Translations under genes and position numbers: made by a program
The notes under the pieces: model-generated
Databases searched by the model: none
Seen by the model: the letters and a program-made list of their open reading frames with translations, nothing else
Told to the model about the DNA's origin: nothing
Shown: positions 25,426 through 34,738 of the stretch, one piece after another
Numbering within the stretch: position 1 is the stretch's first letter
Layout: each line of letters starts with the position of its first letter
Source: Streptomyces sp. SDr-06
Lineage (GTDB): Bacteria; Actinomycetota; Actinomycetes; Streptomycetales; Streptomycetaceae
Length of the DNA: 64,000 nt
Direction of reading: 5' to 3'
Assembly: GCF_003324565.1 (NCBI RefSeq)
Contig: NZ_QOLA01000006.1
Coordinates: 62,001 to 126,000, forward strand

Positions 25426-26717
25426 CACGAATCCTCCTGCCGGTACCAGTCGGACAGCGTGGCGGGCATGGTCGCCGCCCGGTCCGTGCCGGGGCGCACA
25501 GCGAGAATCTGGTCGACTCCCATGCGGCGCTCGGCGAACGCGAGGCAGCCGCCGGCCAGGTAGAGCCGCCAGACCCGGGCGGTCTCGGGCCCGGCCAGGG
25601 CCACGAAGTCCGCCCACCGTCCCTCCAGCGTGGCGTGCCAAGCGGCGATGGTGCGGACGTACTGCTCGCGCAGCGATTCGGTGGCCCAGATCTCCAGACC
25701 CGCGTTCTCCAGGAGCGCAACGGTTTCACTCAGGGGCCGCATGTGCATGTCCGGGGCGATGTAGGACTCGATGAACGCCCCGCCTCCGGGAGCGCTTTTG
25801 GTGCGCGACATCTGCTGGATCAGCAGGCGGCCGCCCGGGCGCAGCAGGTGATGCAGGCGGGCGGCGAAGCCGGGGTAGTGGGCGTCGCCGACGTGTTCGC
25901 CCATTTCGATGGCGCAGACGGCGTCGTAGTCGGCGCCGGTGATGTGCCGGTAGTGCCGCAGTTGGACCTCGACGAGATCGTCCAGGCCTTGTTCCTGGAC
26001 GCGCGCGGCGACGAAGTCGCACTGCTTTCGCGAAAGGGTGACGGCGGTGACGCGGGCCTTGAAGTGGCGTGCCGCGTACAGGGACAGGCTTCCCCAGCCG
26101 CATCCCACATCCAGCAGGCGGTCTCCGGGGGCCAGGGCCAGTTTGCGGCAGACGAGTTCGAGTTTGTCGCGCTGCGCCTCGGCCAGGCCGTAGCCCGGAT
26201 CGTCGGGGCGGGTCCAGTAGCCGCAGGAGTAGGCCATGGACTGGTCCAGAAGCAGCGCATACCAGTCGTTGGAGAGGTCGTAGTGGTGGCTGATCGCGGC
26301 CCGGTCCCGGTCGGTGCTGTGGAGTTGGCCGCGCAGCCGGGCCCGGGAGGCGTCGGGTGCGGGCGGGCGTGGGCCAAGGGCACCGCAGCGCAGCGCGGTC
26401 AGGACGGCGCTCAGGCGCCGGCGTGGTCCCGGGCGGCGCGGCTGTGTTCCGCGTTCGCTGACAGAGCGCCACACCGTACTCAGCGCGGTGGCCACATCGC
26501 CCTCGACGTCGAGGTCATTGCTGATGTAGGCCTGGGCCAGGCCAAGTTCACCAGGCTGCCACAGCAGGCGGCGTACGGCGCGCGGCGAGGGCAGCACCAC
26601 GACCGGGGCGCCGGCCGGCCCGGCCTCGCTCCCGTCCCACGCGCGCAGCCGTACCGGCAGCGTGCCCGCGAGATACGTCTGGGCTGCCTCCGCCAGGCGC
26701 GGCGCCACGCCCTTCAC
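25425..26717 (-). CDS. Cyclopropane-fatty-acid synthase family methyltransferase (second copy)
   Basis: A 430-residue SAM-dependent methyltransferase of the CFA-synthase/COG2230 family, which methylates or cyclopropanates unsaturated acyl chains in phospholipids. Seen: HYDLSNDWYALLLDQSMAYS (family active-site region), LLDVGCGWGSLSLYAA (SAM motif I), VTLSRKQ, and bicarbonate/His-type residues around EMGEHVG and SYIAPD. GTG 26717 overlaps the previous stop by 4 bp (GTGA). It differs clearly from its upstream neighbour and carries IEMGEHVG where that protein has VEMIEAVG, so the two copies may act on different chains or at different steps. Confidence 0.9.
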   Translation of the reverse strand: MKGVAPRLAEAAQTYLAGTLPVRLRAWDGSEAGPAGAPVVVLPSPRAVRRLLWQPGELGLAQAYISNDLDVEGDVATALSTVWRSVSERGTQPRRPGPRRRLSAVLTALRCGALGPRPPAPDASRARLRGQLHSTDRDRAAISHHYDLSNDWYALLLDQSMAYSCGYWTRPDDPGYGLAEAQRDKLELVCRKLALAPGDRLLDVGCGWGSLSLYAARHFKARVTAVTLSRKQCDFVAARVQEQGLDDLVEVQLRHYRHITGADYDAVCAIEMGEHVGDAHYPGFAARLHHLLRPGGRLLIQQMSRTKSAPGGGAFIESYIAPDMHMRPLSETVALLENAGLEIWATESLREQYVRTIAAWHATLEGRWADFVALAGPETARVWRLYLAGGCLAFAERRMGVDQILAVRPGTDRAATMPATLSDWYRQEDS

Positions 26718-27991
26718 CGGGCACCTGCCTGGGCCAGCACCATGTGGTGCACGTCGAGGTAGCGGGCACTGAACCCGGCCTCGCAATAGGCCAGGTAGAA
26801 CTCCCACATCCTGATGAACGTCGCGTCGAACCCGAGGCGTTCGACGTCGTCGGCCCGGGCGATGAAGCGCTCGCGCCACAGCCGCAGGGTCTCGGCGTAG
26901 TGCGGACCGAACGCGTCGTCGCGCACGATCGCGAGCCCGGCCGGCGCGGCAGCCTGGCTCATGGCTTCGGCGGAGGGAATGAGGCCTCCGGGGAAGATGT
27001 ACTTGTGGATCCAGGTGTAGGTGTCGCGGGTGGCCTGCATGCGCTCGTGAGCCATGGTGATCGCCTGCAGCGCGACCCGCCCGCCCGGAGCCAGCAGGCG
27101 AGCCAGGGTGTCGAAGTAGACGGGCCAGTACTCCTCCCCTACCGCTTCGATCATCTCCACGCTCACGATCGCGTCGAACTCGCCCCTGACCTCGCGGTAG
27201 TCACACAGCTCAACCGACACGTGACCCGTGTGACCGGCTTCCTCGATGCGTGCGGCGGCGAAGTCGCGCTGCTCCCGCGACAGGGTCACCGTCGTGACGT
27301 GCGCGCCACGGTCCGCGGCGCGCAGCGCGAGTTCCCCCCAGCCGGTGCCGATCTCCAGCAGCCGGGTGCCGTGGGTGACCTCGGCGAGGTCGAGGAGCCG
27401 GTCGATCTTGCGGCGCTGGGCGTCGGCCAGCACCGGCCAGGAGGCGGGAAAGCCCCGGAAGACAGCGGCGGAGTACGTCATGGTCTCGTCGAGAAACAGC
27501 CCGAACAGGTCGTTCGACAGGTCGTAGTGGCGCTGGATGTTGGCCCGCGCGCCACTCGGGCTGTTCCGTTCTCCGGCCGGGTGGCGGTGCGCCCACAGCC
27601 CGCGCAGCACCTGGAGCGGACGTGGCACGAGCGAGGAGACATGCGCGGCCAGGACCGTCAGGACGCCGACCAGATCGTCGGTCTCCCATTCCCGGGCCAT
27701 GTAGGACTCGCCGAAACCGATCAGGCCGTCCGCACCCAGCCGGCGGAAGAACGCGTGCGGGTCACGCACCCTGACCACGAACCCCTCGTCTCCGGTCAGC
27801 GGTGCACCTCCCAGTTGGACCCGCAGCGGCAACCGGCCCAGCGCCCGCCTCACCACCCATGCGGCCACCCCGGCGCGGAGGGGGGAACTGTGCGGAACCG
27901 TGGCCACGTCTGGCCACCGGGACGCGTCAACGTGCGCGCGCGGCACGGCGGGCTCGCGATGGTTGTCGGGACAGAAGACTGCGGCCTTCAC
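26714..27991 (-). CDS. Cyclopropane-fatty-acid synthase family methyltransferase (first copy)
   Basis: A 425-residue homologue of bacterial cyclopropane-fatty-acyl-phospholipid synthases. N-terminal substrate region (FGESYMAREWETDDL), RHYDLSNDLFGLFLDETMTY, SAM motif I LLEIGTGWGELALRAA, SVEMIEAVGEEYW (matching the bicarbonate-binding Glu of CFA synthases) and YIFPGGLIPS are present. Predicted reaction: methylene transfer from SAM to a cis double bond of membrane phospholipid, or methylation related to it. GTG 27991 overlaps the DUF1365 stop (GTGA), with GGAGGG just upstream. Central gene of the operon. Confidence 0.93.
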   Translation of the reverse strand: MKAAVFCPDNHREPAVPRAHVDASRWPDVATVPHSSPLRAGVAAWVVRRALGRLPLRVQLGGAPLTGDEGFVVRVRDPHAFFRRLGADGLIGFGESYMAREWETDDLVGVLTVLAAHVSSLVPRPLQVLRGLWAHRHPAGERNSPSGARANIQRHYDLSNDLFGLFLDETMTYSAAVFRGFPASWPVLADAQRRKIDRLLDLAEVTHGTRLLEIGTGWGELALRAADRGAHVTTVTLSREQRDFAAARIEEAGHTGHVSVELCDYREVRGEFDAIVSVEMIEAVGEEYWPVYFDTLARLLAPGGRVALQAITMAHERMQATRDTYTWIHKYIFPGGLIPSAEAMSQAAAPAGLAIVRDDAFGPHYAETLRLWRERFIARADDVERLGFDATFIRMWEFYLAYCEAGFSARYLDVHHMVLAQAGAR

Positions 27992-28734
27992 TTCATGCCC
28001 TCCTGGAGGCAGTGGCGGGGACGGGGTTGGACGGGCAGACGACGCAGGTAGAGCCACAGCCCGTGTCGGCGGATCCCGGCGGCGACGGCGAGCGTCGGCC
28101 ACGGATGCCGCAACACCGCCGACAGCAGCCGGCCGGTCGTCGCCGGCCTGCGCGCGCCGCGGACGGTCGCGGTGAACGGCCGCTCACCACCCCGGCGCAG
28201 CTGCACGCACAACTCAAGGCGGTCGGACGGTTCGGGCAAACGCATGCGATACGAGCCGTCCACGGGGAAGAACGGCGAGACATAGAACTCCTTGGGCGTC
28301 TCGGCCCGCCCCTGGGAATCGGTGCGCAGCAGGTAGCAGTGGCGTTCGCCGTAGGTGTTGTGCACCTCGGCCACCACCGCCTTCAGGTCGCCCTGCCGGC
28401 AGTAACACCAGTACAGCGTGAGCGGGTTGAACACGTACCCCAGCACGCGCGCTTGGGTGAGCATCAGGACACGGCCGCCTTCGAGGCGTACGCCCCGCGC
28501 CGTGAGGAAGCGTTCGAGACCCGCGCGCAGCGAGGTGTCCGTCCCGCCGAAGTGATCACGGGCCTCGAAACGGGCCAACGGGCGCAGCACGCGCGGCGGG
28601 ACGGGCACATCGTCGAGGTCGACCAGCCACAGGTAGGTACGGTGGCGAAAGGCGTACCGCAGCGGCCGGGTCCGGGCGTGGGAGATGACGCACTCGTAGA
28701 GCGCGGGAGCCGGTCGGACGGAGGGCCGGGTCAC
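27988..28734 (-). CDS. DUF1365 family protein
   Basis: A 248-residue protein of the DUF1365/COG3496 family: LYECVISHARTRPLRYAFRH at the start, LTQARVLGYVFNPLTLYWCY, AEVHNTYGERHCYLL and EFYVSPFFPVDGSYRMR in order. All are hallmark positions; the biochemical role is not known. DUF1365 genes recur next to COG2907 amine oxidases and CFA synthases. GTG 28734 overlaps the amine-oxidase stop by 4 bp (GTGA); GTG 28737 is an in-frame alternative. Confidence 0.92.
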   Translation of the reverse strand: MTRPSVRPAPALYECVISHARTRPLRYAFRHRTYLWLVDLDDVPVPPRVLRPLARFEARDHFGGTDTSLRAGLERFLTARGVRLEGGRVLMLTQARVLGYVFNPLTLYWCYCRQGDLKAVVAEVHNTYGERHCYLLRTDSQGRAETPKEFYVSPFFPVDGSYRMRLPEPSDRLELCVQLRRGGERPFTATVRGARRPATTGRLLSAVLRHPWPTLAVAAGIRRHGLWLYLRRLPVQPRPRHCLQEGMK

Positions 28735-29990
28735 CACGCCACCCCCAGCGCCGCGGCGGCCAGCACGCCGGAGCGGCAGCCGTCCTCGTGGAAACCCCAG
28801 CCGTGGTAGGCCCCCGCATAGACGGTCACGGCCGTGTTGAGCTGAGGCAGATGCCGCTGCGCGGCCACGGACTCCCGGTCGTAGACGGGATGTTCATACG
28901 TCATGCGGGCCAGCACCAGGCCCGGGTCGATCCGGCTGGCGGCATTGAGCGTGACGACGTAGGGATCAGTGGCTTCGAGGCGTTGCAGCCGGTTCATGTC
29001 GTAGCTGACCTGGACCGCATCGGCCGGTGACTGGCAGGACGGCAGCAGGTAGTTCCAGGACGCCCGGGCCCCGCGGGCGCTGGGCAGCAGCGCCGCGTCG
29101 GTGTGCAGCACCGTGTGGTTGCGCGCATACCGGAAGGCACCGAGGACTCGGGATTCGCGCGCGGTGGGGTCGGCCAGGAGCCGCAGCGCCTGATCAGGGT
29201 GGACGGCGATGACCACGGCGTCGTACGTCCGCTCCTCGCCATCGCCGGTGATCACCTCGGCCCGCCCCGATGCGCGCCGTACCGTCCGCACAGGTGTGGC
29301 GGTGTGGACGGCGGTCAGCTGCTTGGCGACCCGGGTGACGTATTCGACGGACCCTCCCCGCACGGTCTTCCACTGCGGCGCGCCGCGGACCGAGAGCATC
29401 CCGTGGTGCTCCAGGAACCGGAACAGATAGACGGCGGGGTACTGCAGGGCGGTCTCGGGATCGCACGACCACACCGCGGACACCAGCGGAATCATGAAGT
29501 GGTTCACGAAGTACGGCGTGAAACGCCCGGCGGCCAGGAACTCACCCAGCGTCAACGCGGCCGCACGGTCTGATGCGAGGGCGGCGCGCGCGGCACGGTG
29601 AAAGGCGGGCACCTGGCCGAGCATCCGCAGATAGCGGCCCCGCAGCAGGCTGCGGGGCTGGGCGAACAGTCCCACCGCACCCCGGGCCCCGGCATACTGC
29701 AGTCCACAGCCGTCGCACCGCACCGACATGCTCATCTCCGCGTCCTGGGTGGACACCCCGAGCTCCCGGAACAGGCGCAGCAGGAGCGGATAGGTCCGGT
29801 CGTTGTGGACGATGAACCCGCTGTCGACCCGCAACACCGTGCCCGCGGCCGGCGCCACGCTGTGCGTGTGGGCATGTCCGCCCAGCCGATCCTCGGCCTC
29901 GTACAACGTCACGTCACAGGCGCGCTGCAGCACATAGGCCGCGGTCAGTCCCGCCACGCCGCCGCCCACCACGGCTATCTGTCGCCGCAC
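28731..29990 (-). CDS. FAD-dependent amine-oxidase-like dehydrogenase (COG2907)
   Basis: A 419-residue flavoprotein: FAD-binding VVGGGVAGLTAAYVLQ at the N-terminus, then LYEAEDRLGGHAHTH, VDSGFIVHNDRTYPLLLRLF and the C-terminal FAD-contact segment VYAGAYHGWGFHEDG. This is the COG2907 group that accompanies DUF1365 and CFA synthase. In known relatives it is thought to oxidise (desaturate) acyl chains after methyl transfer. GTG 29990 has GGAGGAGG about 7 nt upstream; upstream GTG 30041 is in frame but has no such site. First gene of the five-gene operon; its promoter must lie in 29991-30205. Confidence 0.92.
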   Translation of the reverse strand: MRRQIAVVGGGVAGLTAAYVLQRACDVTLYEAEDRLGGHAHTHSVAPAAGTVLRVDSGFIVHNDRTYPLLLRLFRELGVSTQDAEMSMSVRCDGCGLQYAGARGAVGLFAQPRSLLRGRYLRMLGQVPAFHRAARAALASDRAAALTLGEFLAAGRFTPYFVNHFMIPLVSAVWSCDPETALQYPAVYLFRFLEHHGMLSVRGAPQWKTVRGGSVEYVTRVAKQLTAVHTATPVRTVRRASGRAEVITGDGEERTYDAVVIAVHPDQALRLLADPTARESRVLGAFRYARNHTVLHTDAALLPSARGARASWNYLLPSCQSPADAVQVSYDMNRLQRLEATDPYVVTLNAASRIDPGLVLARMTYEHPVYDRESVAAQRHLPQLNTAVTVYAGAYHGWGFHEDGCRSGVLAAAALGVAW

Positions 29991-30205
29991 GGCCTCGTCC
30001 TCCTCCAGCCGGTCCAGTCGCGGGTGCCGTCCGTCCAGCACCGCATCTGTCCGTGATTCGGCGCCAGGCACGCTGCGGATTGGCCACCGAACGAGGAATG
30101 TTCCGCACGGCAAACGGCCCGGCACTTTCCGCTTCCCACAGGAGTGCGCTGGAGTCGTCGGCCGGGCCCATGGCATCGGCCGCCGGCAGGCCGGGACCGC
30201 CTCGG

Positions 30206-30767
30206 CGTGATTTCCGGGGGGACACCGTGCACCCGTCCGCCCTGTCGCTGCTGGACGACATCGGCCTCGCCGAACGGTTCGCCCGGTTGCCGCACCGGCG
30301 GGTGACCTCGCTGCAACTGCTTCAACGCGCTCATCGATCGCGGCGACCACTGGCAGTGCGCGGGGCTGATCACCAAGGGGACCGATGCCGAACGCCGCAC
30401 CGAAGGACTGGACCGGTTCATGGCTCGGTTCACGAACGCGGTCCCGTGGCTGGCCGACCGGGCTCACTCCGTCACGTCCTGGGACGAGGTCAAGCTGCTC
30501 GACGTACGGCTGGACCGGCTGCGCCGCTGGCACCGAGCGGGGCTGCTGTGCATCGGCGACGCCGCCCCTGCCGTGTCGCCGGTCCTCGGCATCGGAATCA
30601 ACCTCGCCGTGCAGGACCCGCAGCGGGCCAAGAAGTGCACACAGCGCGTCACCGACTCGCGGTGGCTCAGCCGGTTGCCGGCCTACTTCCTCGGGTACGG
30701 GGCGCTGCGCGAACGGCTGGCGAAGGCGTCGCTGCGCGGCAACGAAACGGGCCGGGAGGCGTCATGA
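30206..30767 (+). pseudogene. FAD-dependent monooxygenase (PheA/TfdB type) remnant
   Basis: Two plus-strand pieces in different frames form parts of an aromatic-ring monooxygenase. The first (30206-30310) reads RDFRGDTVHPSALSLLDDIG, then LAERFARLPHRRV. The second (about 30318-30767) reads NALIDRGDHWQCAGLITKGT, LDVRLDRLRRWHRAGLLCIG (the GDAA FAD loop follows) and VLGIGINLAVQD. The N-terminal GxGxxG dinucleotide fold and about 100-180 central residues are missing. It is a decayed gene; the last piece ends in a proper TGA at 30767. Confidence 0.8.
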
Positions 30768-30859
30768 GCGACAGCCGGCCCGCTGCCTCTGGCGCCCCGG
30801 CCATCGTCGGGGCCTCAGGTCCGGCACCGGCGGAGACCACGAGGTGGGCGCACGCGAAT

Positions 30860-30894
30860 GACCGTGGTGCGGCAGTTGGCGCCGCACCACGGTC
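30860..30894. terminator. Bidirectional intrinsic terminator
   Basis: Perfect 14-bp arms GACCGTGGTGCGGC / GCCGCACCACGGTC with a 7-nt loop between converging transcription units. It serves the secreted lectin gene ending at 30907. Confidence 0.88.
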
Positions 30895-30906
30895 GAATAT
30901 GTCCGT

Positions 30907-31554
30907 TTACGGGATCGTCCAGTGGTGGTCGTCGTTGTCGCTGCAGTAATACAGCGTGAGTCGGGCGTTGTCACCTCCGGTGCGTACGCCGTCGACGTCG
31001 AGGCACAGACCGCTGGCGAGGTTCACGAGCCAGAAGCTTCCGTCGGAACGAGCCACCTGACCGTAGATCTGGTTGTCGCCGGTCGTTTCGTTGCAGTAGT
31101 ACTCACTGACCTTGGTACCGGCGCTCACACTGCCGTAGTTCGGCACGTCGAGGCACAGGTTGTCCTTGACGTTGCGGAGACTGTAGAGCGGATAGTCGTT
31201 GGCGCTCTGACCGAGGTAGTCCCAGTAGAACAGCTGGTTGTCGCCGGATGTCCCGTTGCACGTGTACTCGTTGACGGGCCCGTTGACCGTCCCGGCACCG
31301 TAGCCGGGAATGTCGATGCATTTGCCGGTGACGACGTTCTTGACGAGGTAGGGCCCGTAGGTGGTGGCGGGAGTTATGCGCTGCGCGGCCCGGGGCAACG
31401 TGGTTGTTGTGGAAGGGGATGCGACGCTCAAGGGGGTCGCGCCCAGGGCCCCCGGACTTACGGTGACCGCTTGCGCCGGGGAAGCGGCGAACGCGAGCGC
31501 GAACAGGGCTGCGCCGGCGCTGAGCGTGCCTACGATTCGTCTGATGGGTTTCAT
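30907..31554 (-). CDS. Secreted RICIN (beta-trefoil) lectin-like protein
   Basis: A 215-residue precursor with a signal peptide (KPIRRIVGTLSAGAALFALA...SPAQAV) and Ser/Thr-rich linker, then a beta-trefoil with three Cys-containing repeats: GKCIDIPGYGAGTVNG-P-VNEYTCN, DNLCLDVPNYGSVSAGTKV and SGLCLDVDGVRTGGDNARL. Each repeat ends in a D-N-Q/H-x(Y/W) position instead of Q-x-W, so sugar specificity may differ from the lectin at 21865. ATG 31554 follows AAGGATGG. Its terminator is at 30860. Extracellular carbohydrate binding is the family role; no catalytic domain is present. Confidence 0.87.
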   Translation of the reverse strand: MKPIRRIVGTLSAGAALFALAFAASPAQAVTVSPGALGATPLSVASPSTTTTLPRAAQRITPATTYGPYLVKNVVTGKCIDIPGYGAGTVNGPVNEYTCNGTSGDNQLFYWDYLGQSANDYPLYSLRNVKDNLCLDVPNYGSVSAGTKVSEYYCNETTGDNQIYGQVARSDGSFWLVNLASGLCLDVDGVRTGGDNARLTLYYCSDNDDHHWTIP

Positions 31555-32248
31555 GGACCATCCTTGTCTGGGGTTGAGGATCTGGTGCTGGGCGGTGCGG
31601 CGGTGAGGACATCGAGGGCTGTCCGCCCGCGCGCTATCCGGATCCGGGGCAGGCGGTTCCGCCGGGATTCGGTCAGGATCTGGCTGGCGTAGGGCTGGAG
31701 CCGAGCAATCCCGCGCGCACGGCAGCCCCGACGTCCGCCCGATAGCCCGGCTGAAGCTTGACGCAGCCCGTCAAGGCCCAGGAGATGGTCTCGCGGACGA
31801 CGTTCTTGACGTCGCGCTGACCACCCGCCTGCCGGAGTGCTGAGAGCCCTGTCACCGATACTTCTCGCGGCGCAGGGCTCTGCCGGGCGTCTGTTCCGGA
31901 CATCACAGTGGGCTGCTCAACTGCGCGGCAGCATCCGGTACGGTCAATTCCCCTCGACTGGACCGCCCTTGGGCAACGACCTGGACCCTTTCGGTCGAGT
32001 CGTCATCCCCCTTGCTCCCCTGTTGCCATACTTGCCCGCCCCGAATATGTCCGGATTGCCGGTTGCTCCTTTACCTTTCGAGGTGATGCGCCGCGCAGAG
32101 CCAAGGCCCGGCAAAACTATGCGCCGCCCCCTCTTTCGTCCGAGATTGAGTCTGCAGACGCCGACCTACCCGTGACAATGTTCTCGGTCAGGTCCGGACG
32201 GATCCGGTTGCCCCGACGGGCAACGCGTCTCACAGGGGGAGCCGCACC
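31555..32248. other. Long intergenic region
   Basis: About 690 bp between divergent lectin and STAND-regulator genes. The best frame, minus 31673-31906 (77 codons, VKNVVRETISWALTGC), has no recognised family. Promoters for both neighbours must lie here. Confidence 0.45.
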
Positions 32249-34603
32249 ATGGAGCCATTGCGCCCGAGACCGGACGAGCCGACGCAGAGCGTGGGCGACT
32301 ACATTCGCGACCTGCGGGCGCTCAAGGCGAGGGCGGGCCAGCCGTCCCTGCAGGAGCTGCAACGCCGCAGCGGTATCGCACGCAGCACGCTGTCGGACGC
32401 GCTCAGCCCCCGGCGCCGTGAGCTCCCGCGGCTGGAGGTCTGCCTCGCCCTGGTTCGTGCGTGCGGCGTCAGGGCGCAGGAAGAGGCGCGGTGGCGGGAG
32501 CGGTGGCAGCGGATCGCCGAGGCCCGCGACGCGGGGCGCTCGGCGCCAGCGGCGGGTGATGCGGCCCCCACTGTCCATACGAGGGTCGCGCCACGGCAAC
32601 TCCCCTACGCCGTACGCCATTTCACCGGGCGGGCACGCGAGCTCAAGCGTCTCGACGAGCTCATGGCCGATCGGCGGACGAGCTGCGGCGCCGTCGTCAT
32701 CTCGGCGATCGCGGGCACCGCGGGAGTGGGCAAGACCACCTTGGCCCTGCATTTCGCGCACCAGGTGGCCGAACGCTTCCCCGATGGCCAGCTCTTCGCC
32801 AACCTGCGCGGCTTCGACCCCGCGGCCGACCCCGTCGACGCCGCCGACGTCGCGCGCGGCTTTCTGGACGCACTCGGCGTACCGGGCCACCGCATCCCCG
32901 CCGACCCCGAGGGACAGCTCGCGGTCTACCGCAGCCGACTCGCCGGATCCCGCACTCTGATCGTTCTGGACAATGCCCGCGAGGTGGAGCAGGTACGCCC
33001 GCTCCTGCCGGGTTCGGACGGCTGCCTGGTGCTCGTGACCAGTAGGAACCGGCTCTCCAGCCTGATCGCCCTGGACGGCGCGGTTCCCCTGCCGCTCGAC
33101 GTGCTCTCCCGCGAGGAGGCGCACGAACTCCTCCTTCACCGACTCGGCCCAGAGCCCGTTCTGAACCATCCCGAAGCCACCGACGAGCTGATCGAGTTGT
33201 GCGCCCGGCTGCCACTCGCCCTCAACATCGCTGCCGCACGCGCGGCCGACCGCCCCGGTGTCCCGTTGGACACGTGGGTGGACGAGTTGCGCGACACCCG
33301 CGCGCGTCTGGACCTGCTCGCGGCCGATGACGGCTACGCCGATGTGCGGGCCGTACTGTCCTGGTCCTACCGCGCCCTTCCTCCGCAGAGCGCGCGCCTA
33401 TTCCGACTGCTCGGCCTGCACCCCGGGCCGGACATCAGCACCGCCGCGGCGGCAAGCCTCGCCGGTCTGCCACTGTCCATGACCAAGACCCTGCTGGACG
33501 AACTCCACCGTGCGCATCTGGTCACCAGGCAGGGAGGCGCGCGGTACACCTTCCACGATCTGCTGCGCGCATACGCGATCGAACTGGTCGAGGGGCATGA
33601 CTGTACCGAGCGGGCGGAGGCGACACTGCGGATGTTCGACCACTACCTCCACTCCTCGCACCGTGCGGGTTCTCTCGCCTACGCGGACGAAGCCTCATGG
33701 CCCCCGCTCGATCTCACGGAGCCGGTCGCCGGTGTCACCCCGGAAGACCTGTCGGGCCGTCAACAGGCGCTGGCGTGGTACGAGGAGGAGCGGACCGTAC
33801 TCGTTCACATGGCCGTCCGCGCCCTGCATGACGGATTCCCGAATTACGCCTGGCAACTCGCGGGGTCACAGGTCTCGTACCTGCTCAAGTCGGGACTGTG
33901 GCAGCAGTGGCAGCAGGTCGGCGACATCGCTCTGGCCGCCGCCGAACAAACCAGGGATCCCGGCCGGCAGGCCCACGCCCACCGATGGCTCGGCCAGGTC
34001 CACCGCTCCCAGGGCCGCCAGATCGAGGCCCACACCCAACTCCGCCGCGCCTTCGACCTCTTCGGCCAGGTCGGCGACCGCACCCGCCAGGGCAGGACTC
34101 AGATCGACATCGCCATCGCGTACGGCGAGCAACACGACCACGCCATGGCCATCGCCGAGTCGCGCTCGGCGCTGGAGCTGTTCGAGGCCGTCGATGACCC
34201 CACCGGACAAGCCACCGCACTCAACAGCATCGGCTGGTACCTGGCCCTGCGCGGCGAACCAGGCGATGCCCTCCCGTACTGCCGCAGGGCCCTGGAACTC
34301 GCCCGCGCCCACGGAAACCTGCCCGCCCAGTCGTCCACCCTGGACAGCATCGGCTTCATCCACCACCAACTGGGTGAGTACGAGAAGGCACTCCCCGCCT
34401 ACCAGGAGTCCCTCGACCTTCGGCAGTCGATCGGTGACTACTTCCTCCAGGCCGAGATCCACACCCACATCGGAGACACCCACTTCGCACTCGGCGACAC
34501 CCACGCGGCCCGCGCCTCGTGGACGGCGAGCCTCGCCATCCTCGACGACCTCCAGCACCGCGACGCCGAAGCCATCCGCACCCGCTTGGACGAGCACCCC
34601 TAA
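32249..34603 (+). CDS. HTH-STAND (NB-ARC) regulator with C-terminal TPRs
   Basis: A 784-residue cytosolic signalling ATPase. N-terminal Xre-like HTH at about 33-55 (SLQELQRRSGIARSTLSDAL); NB-ARC domain with P-loop GTAGVGKTT at about 156-164, Walker-B-like TLIVLDNAREVEQVRPLLPG, sensor LVTSRNRLSS and GLPL-type CARLPLALNIAA; winged-helix region (ARLFRLLGLHPGPDISTAAA); then about five tetratricopeptide repeats (ALNSIGWYLALRGEPGDALP, STLDSIGFIHHQLGEYEKAL). Such AfsR-like STAND proteins switch by nucleotide exchange and control secondary metabolism or development in Streptomyces. There is no SARP domain here. ATG 32249 follows GGGGAG by 7 nt. A secreted lipase gene follows 135 bp downstream. Confidence 0.93.
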   Translation: MEPLRPRPDEPTQSVGDYIRDLRALKARAGQPSLQELQRRSGIARSTLSDALSPRRRELPRLEVCLALVRACGVRAQEEARWRERWQRIAEARDAGRSAPAAGDAAPTVHTRVAPRQLPYAVRHFTGRARELKRLDELMADRRTSCGAVVISAIAGTAGVGKTTLALHFAHQVAERFPDGQLFANLRGFDPAADPVDAADVARGFLDALGVPGHRIPADPEGQLAVYRSRLAGSRTLIVLDNAREVEQVRPLLPGSDGCLVLVTSRNRLSSLIALDGAVPLPLDVLSREEAHELLLHRLGPEPVLNHPEATDELIELCARLPLALNIAAARAADRPGVPLDTWVDELRDTRARLDLLAADDGYADVRAVLSWSYRALPPQSARLFRLLGLHPGPDISTAAAASLAGLPLSMTKTLLDELHRAHLVTRQGGARYTFHDLLRAYAIELVEGHDCTERAEATLRMFDHYLHSSHRAGSLAYADEASWPPLDLTEPVAGVTPEDLSGRQQALAWYEEERTVLVHMAVRALHDGFPNYAWQLAGSQVSYLLKSGLWQQWQQVGDIALAAAEQTRDPGRQAHAHRWLGQVHRSQGRQIEAHTQLRRAFDLFGQVGDRTRQGRTQIDIAIAYGEQHDHAMAIAESRSALELFEAVDDPTGQATALNSIGWYLALRGEPGDALPYCRRALELARAHGNLPAQSSTLDSIGFIHHQLGEYEKALPAYQESLDLRQSIGDYFLQAEIHTHIGDTHFALGDTHAARASWTASLAILDDLQHRDAEAIRTRLDEHP

Positions 34604-34738
34604 CAGAGCGGAGGAGCAATGTGTTGATTCTTGCAACCCCTTAAGGGGGCCTCCCCCGATTCTCGCCGAGCCTCAGGTGAATCCCCTACATCGCTGAGGG
34701 GAGGTCAACTACCGTGCGGCCAGCCTACGGTCGTCCCT

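Noticed and set aside
31673..31906. 77-codon minus-strand ORF between the lectin and STAND genes
   Set aside because: No family, no strong start signal; possible remnant only.
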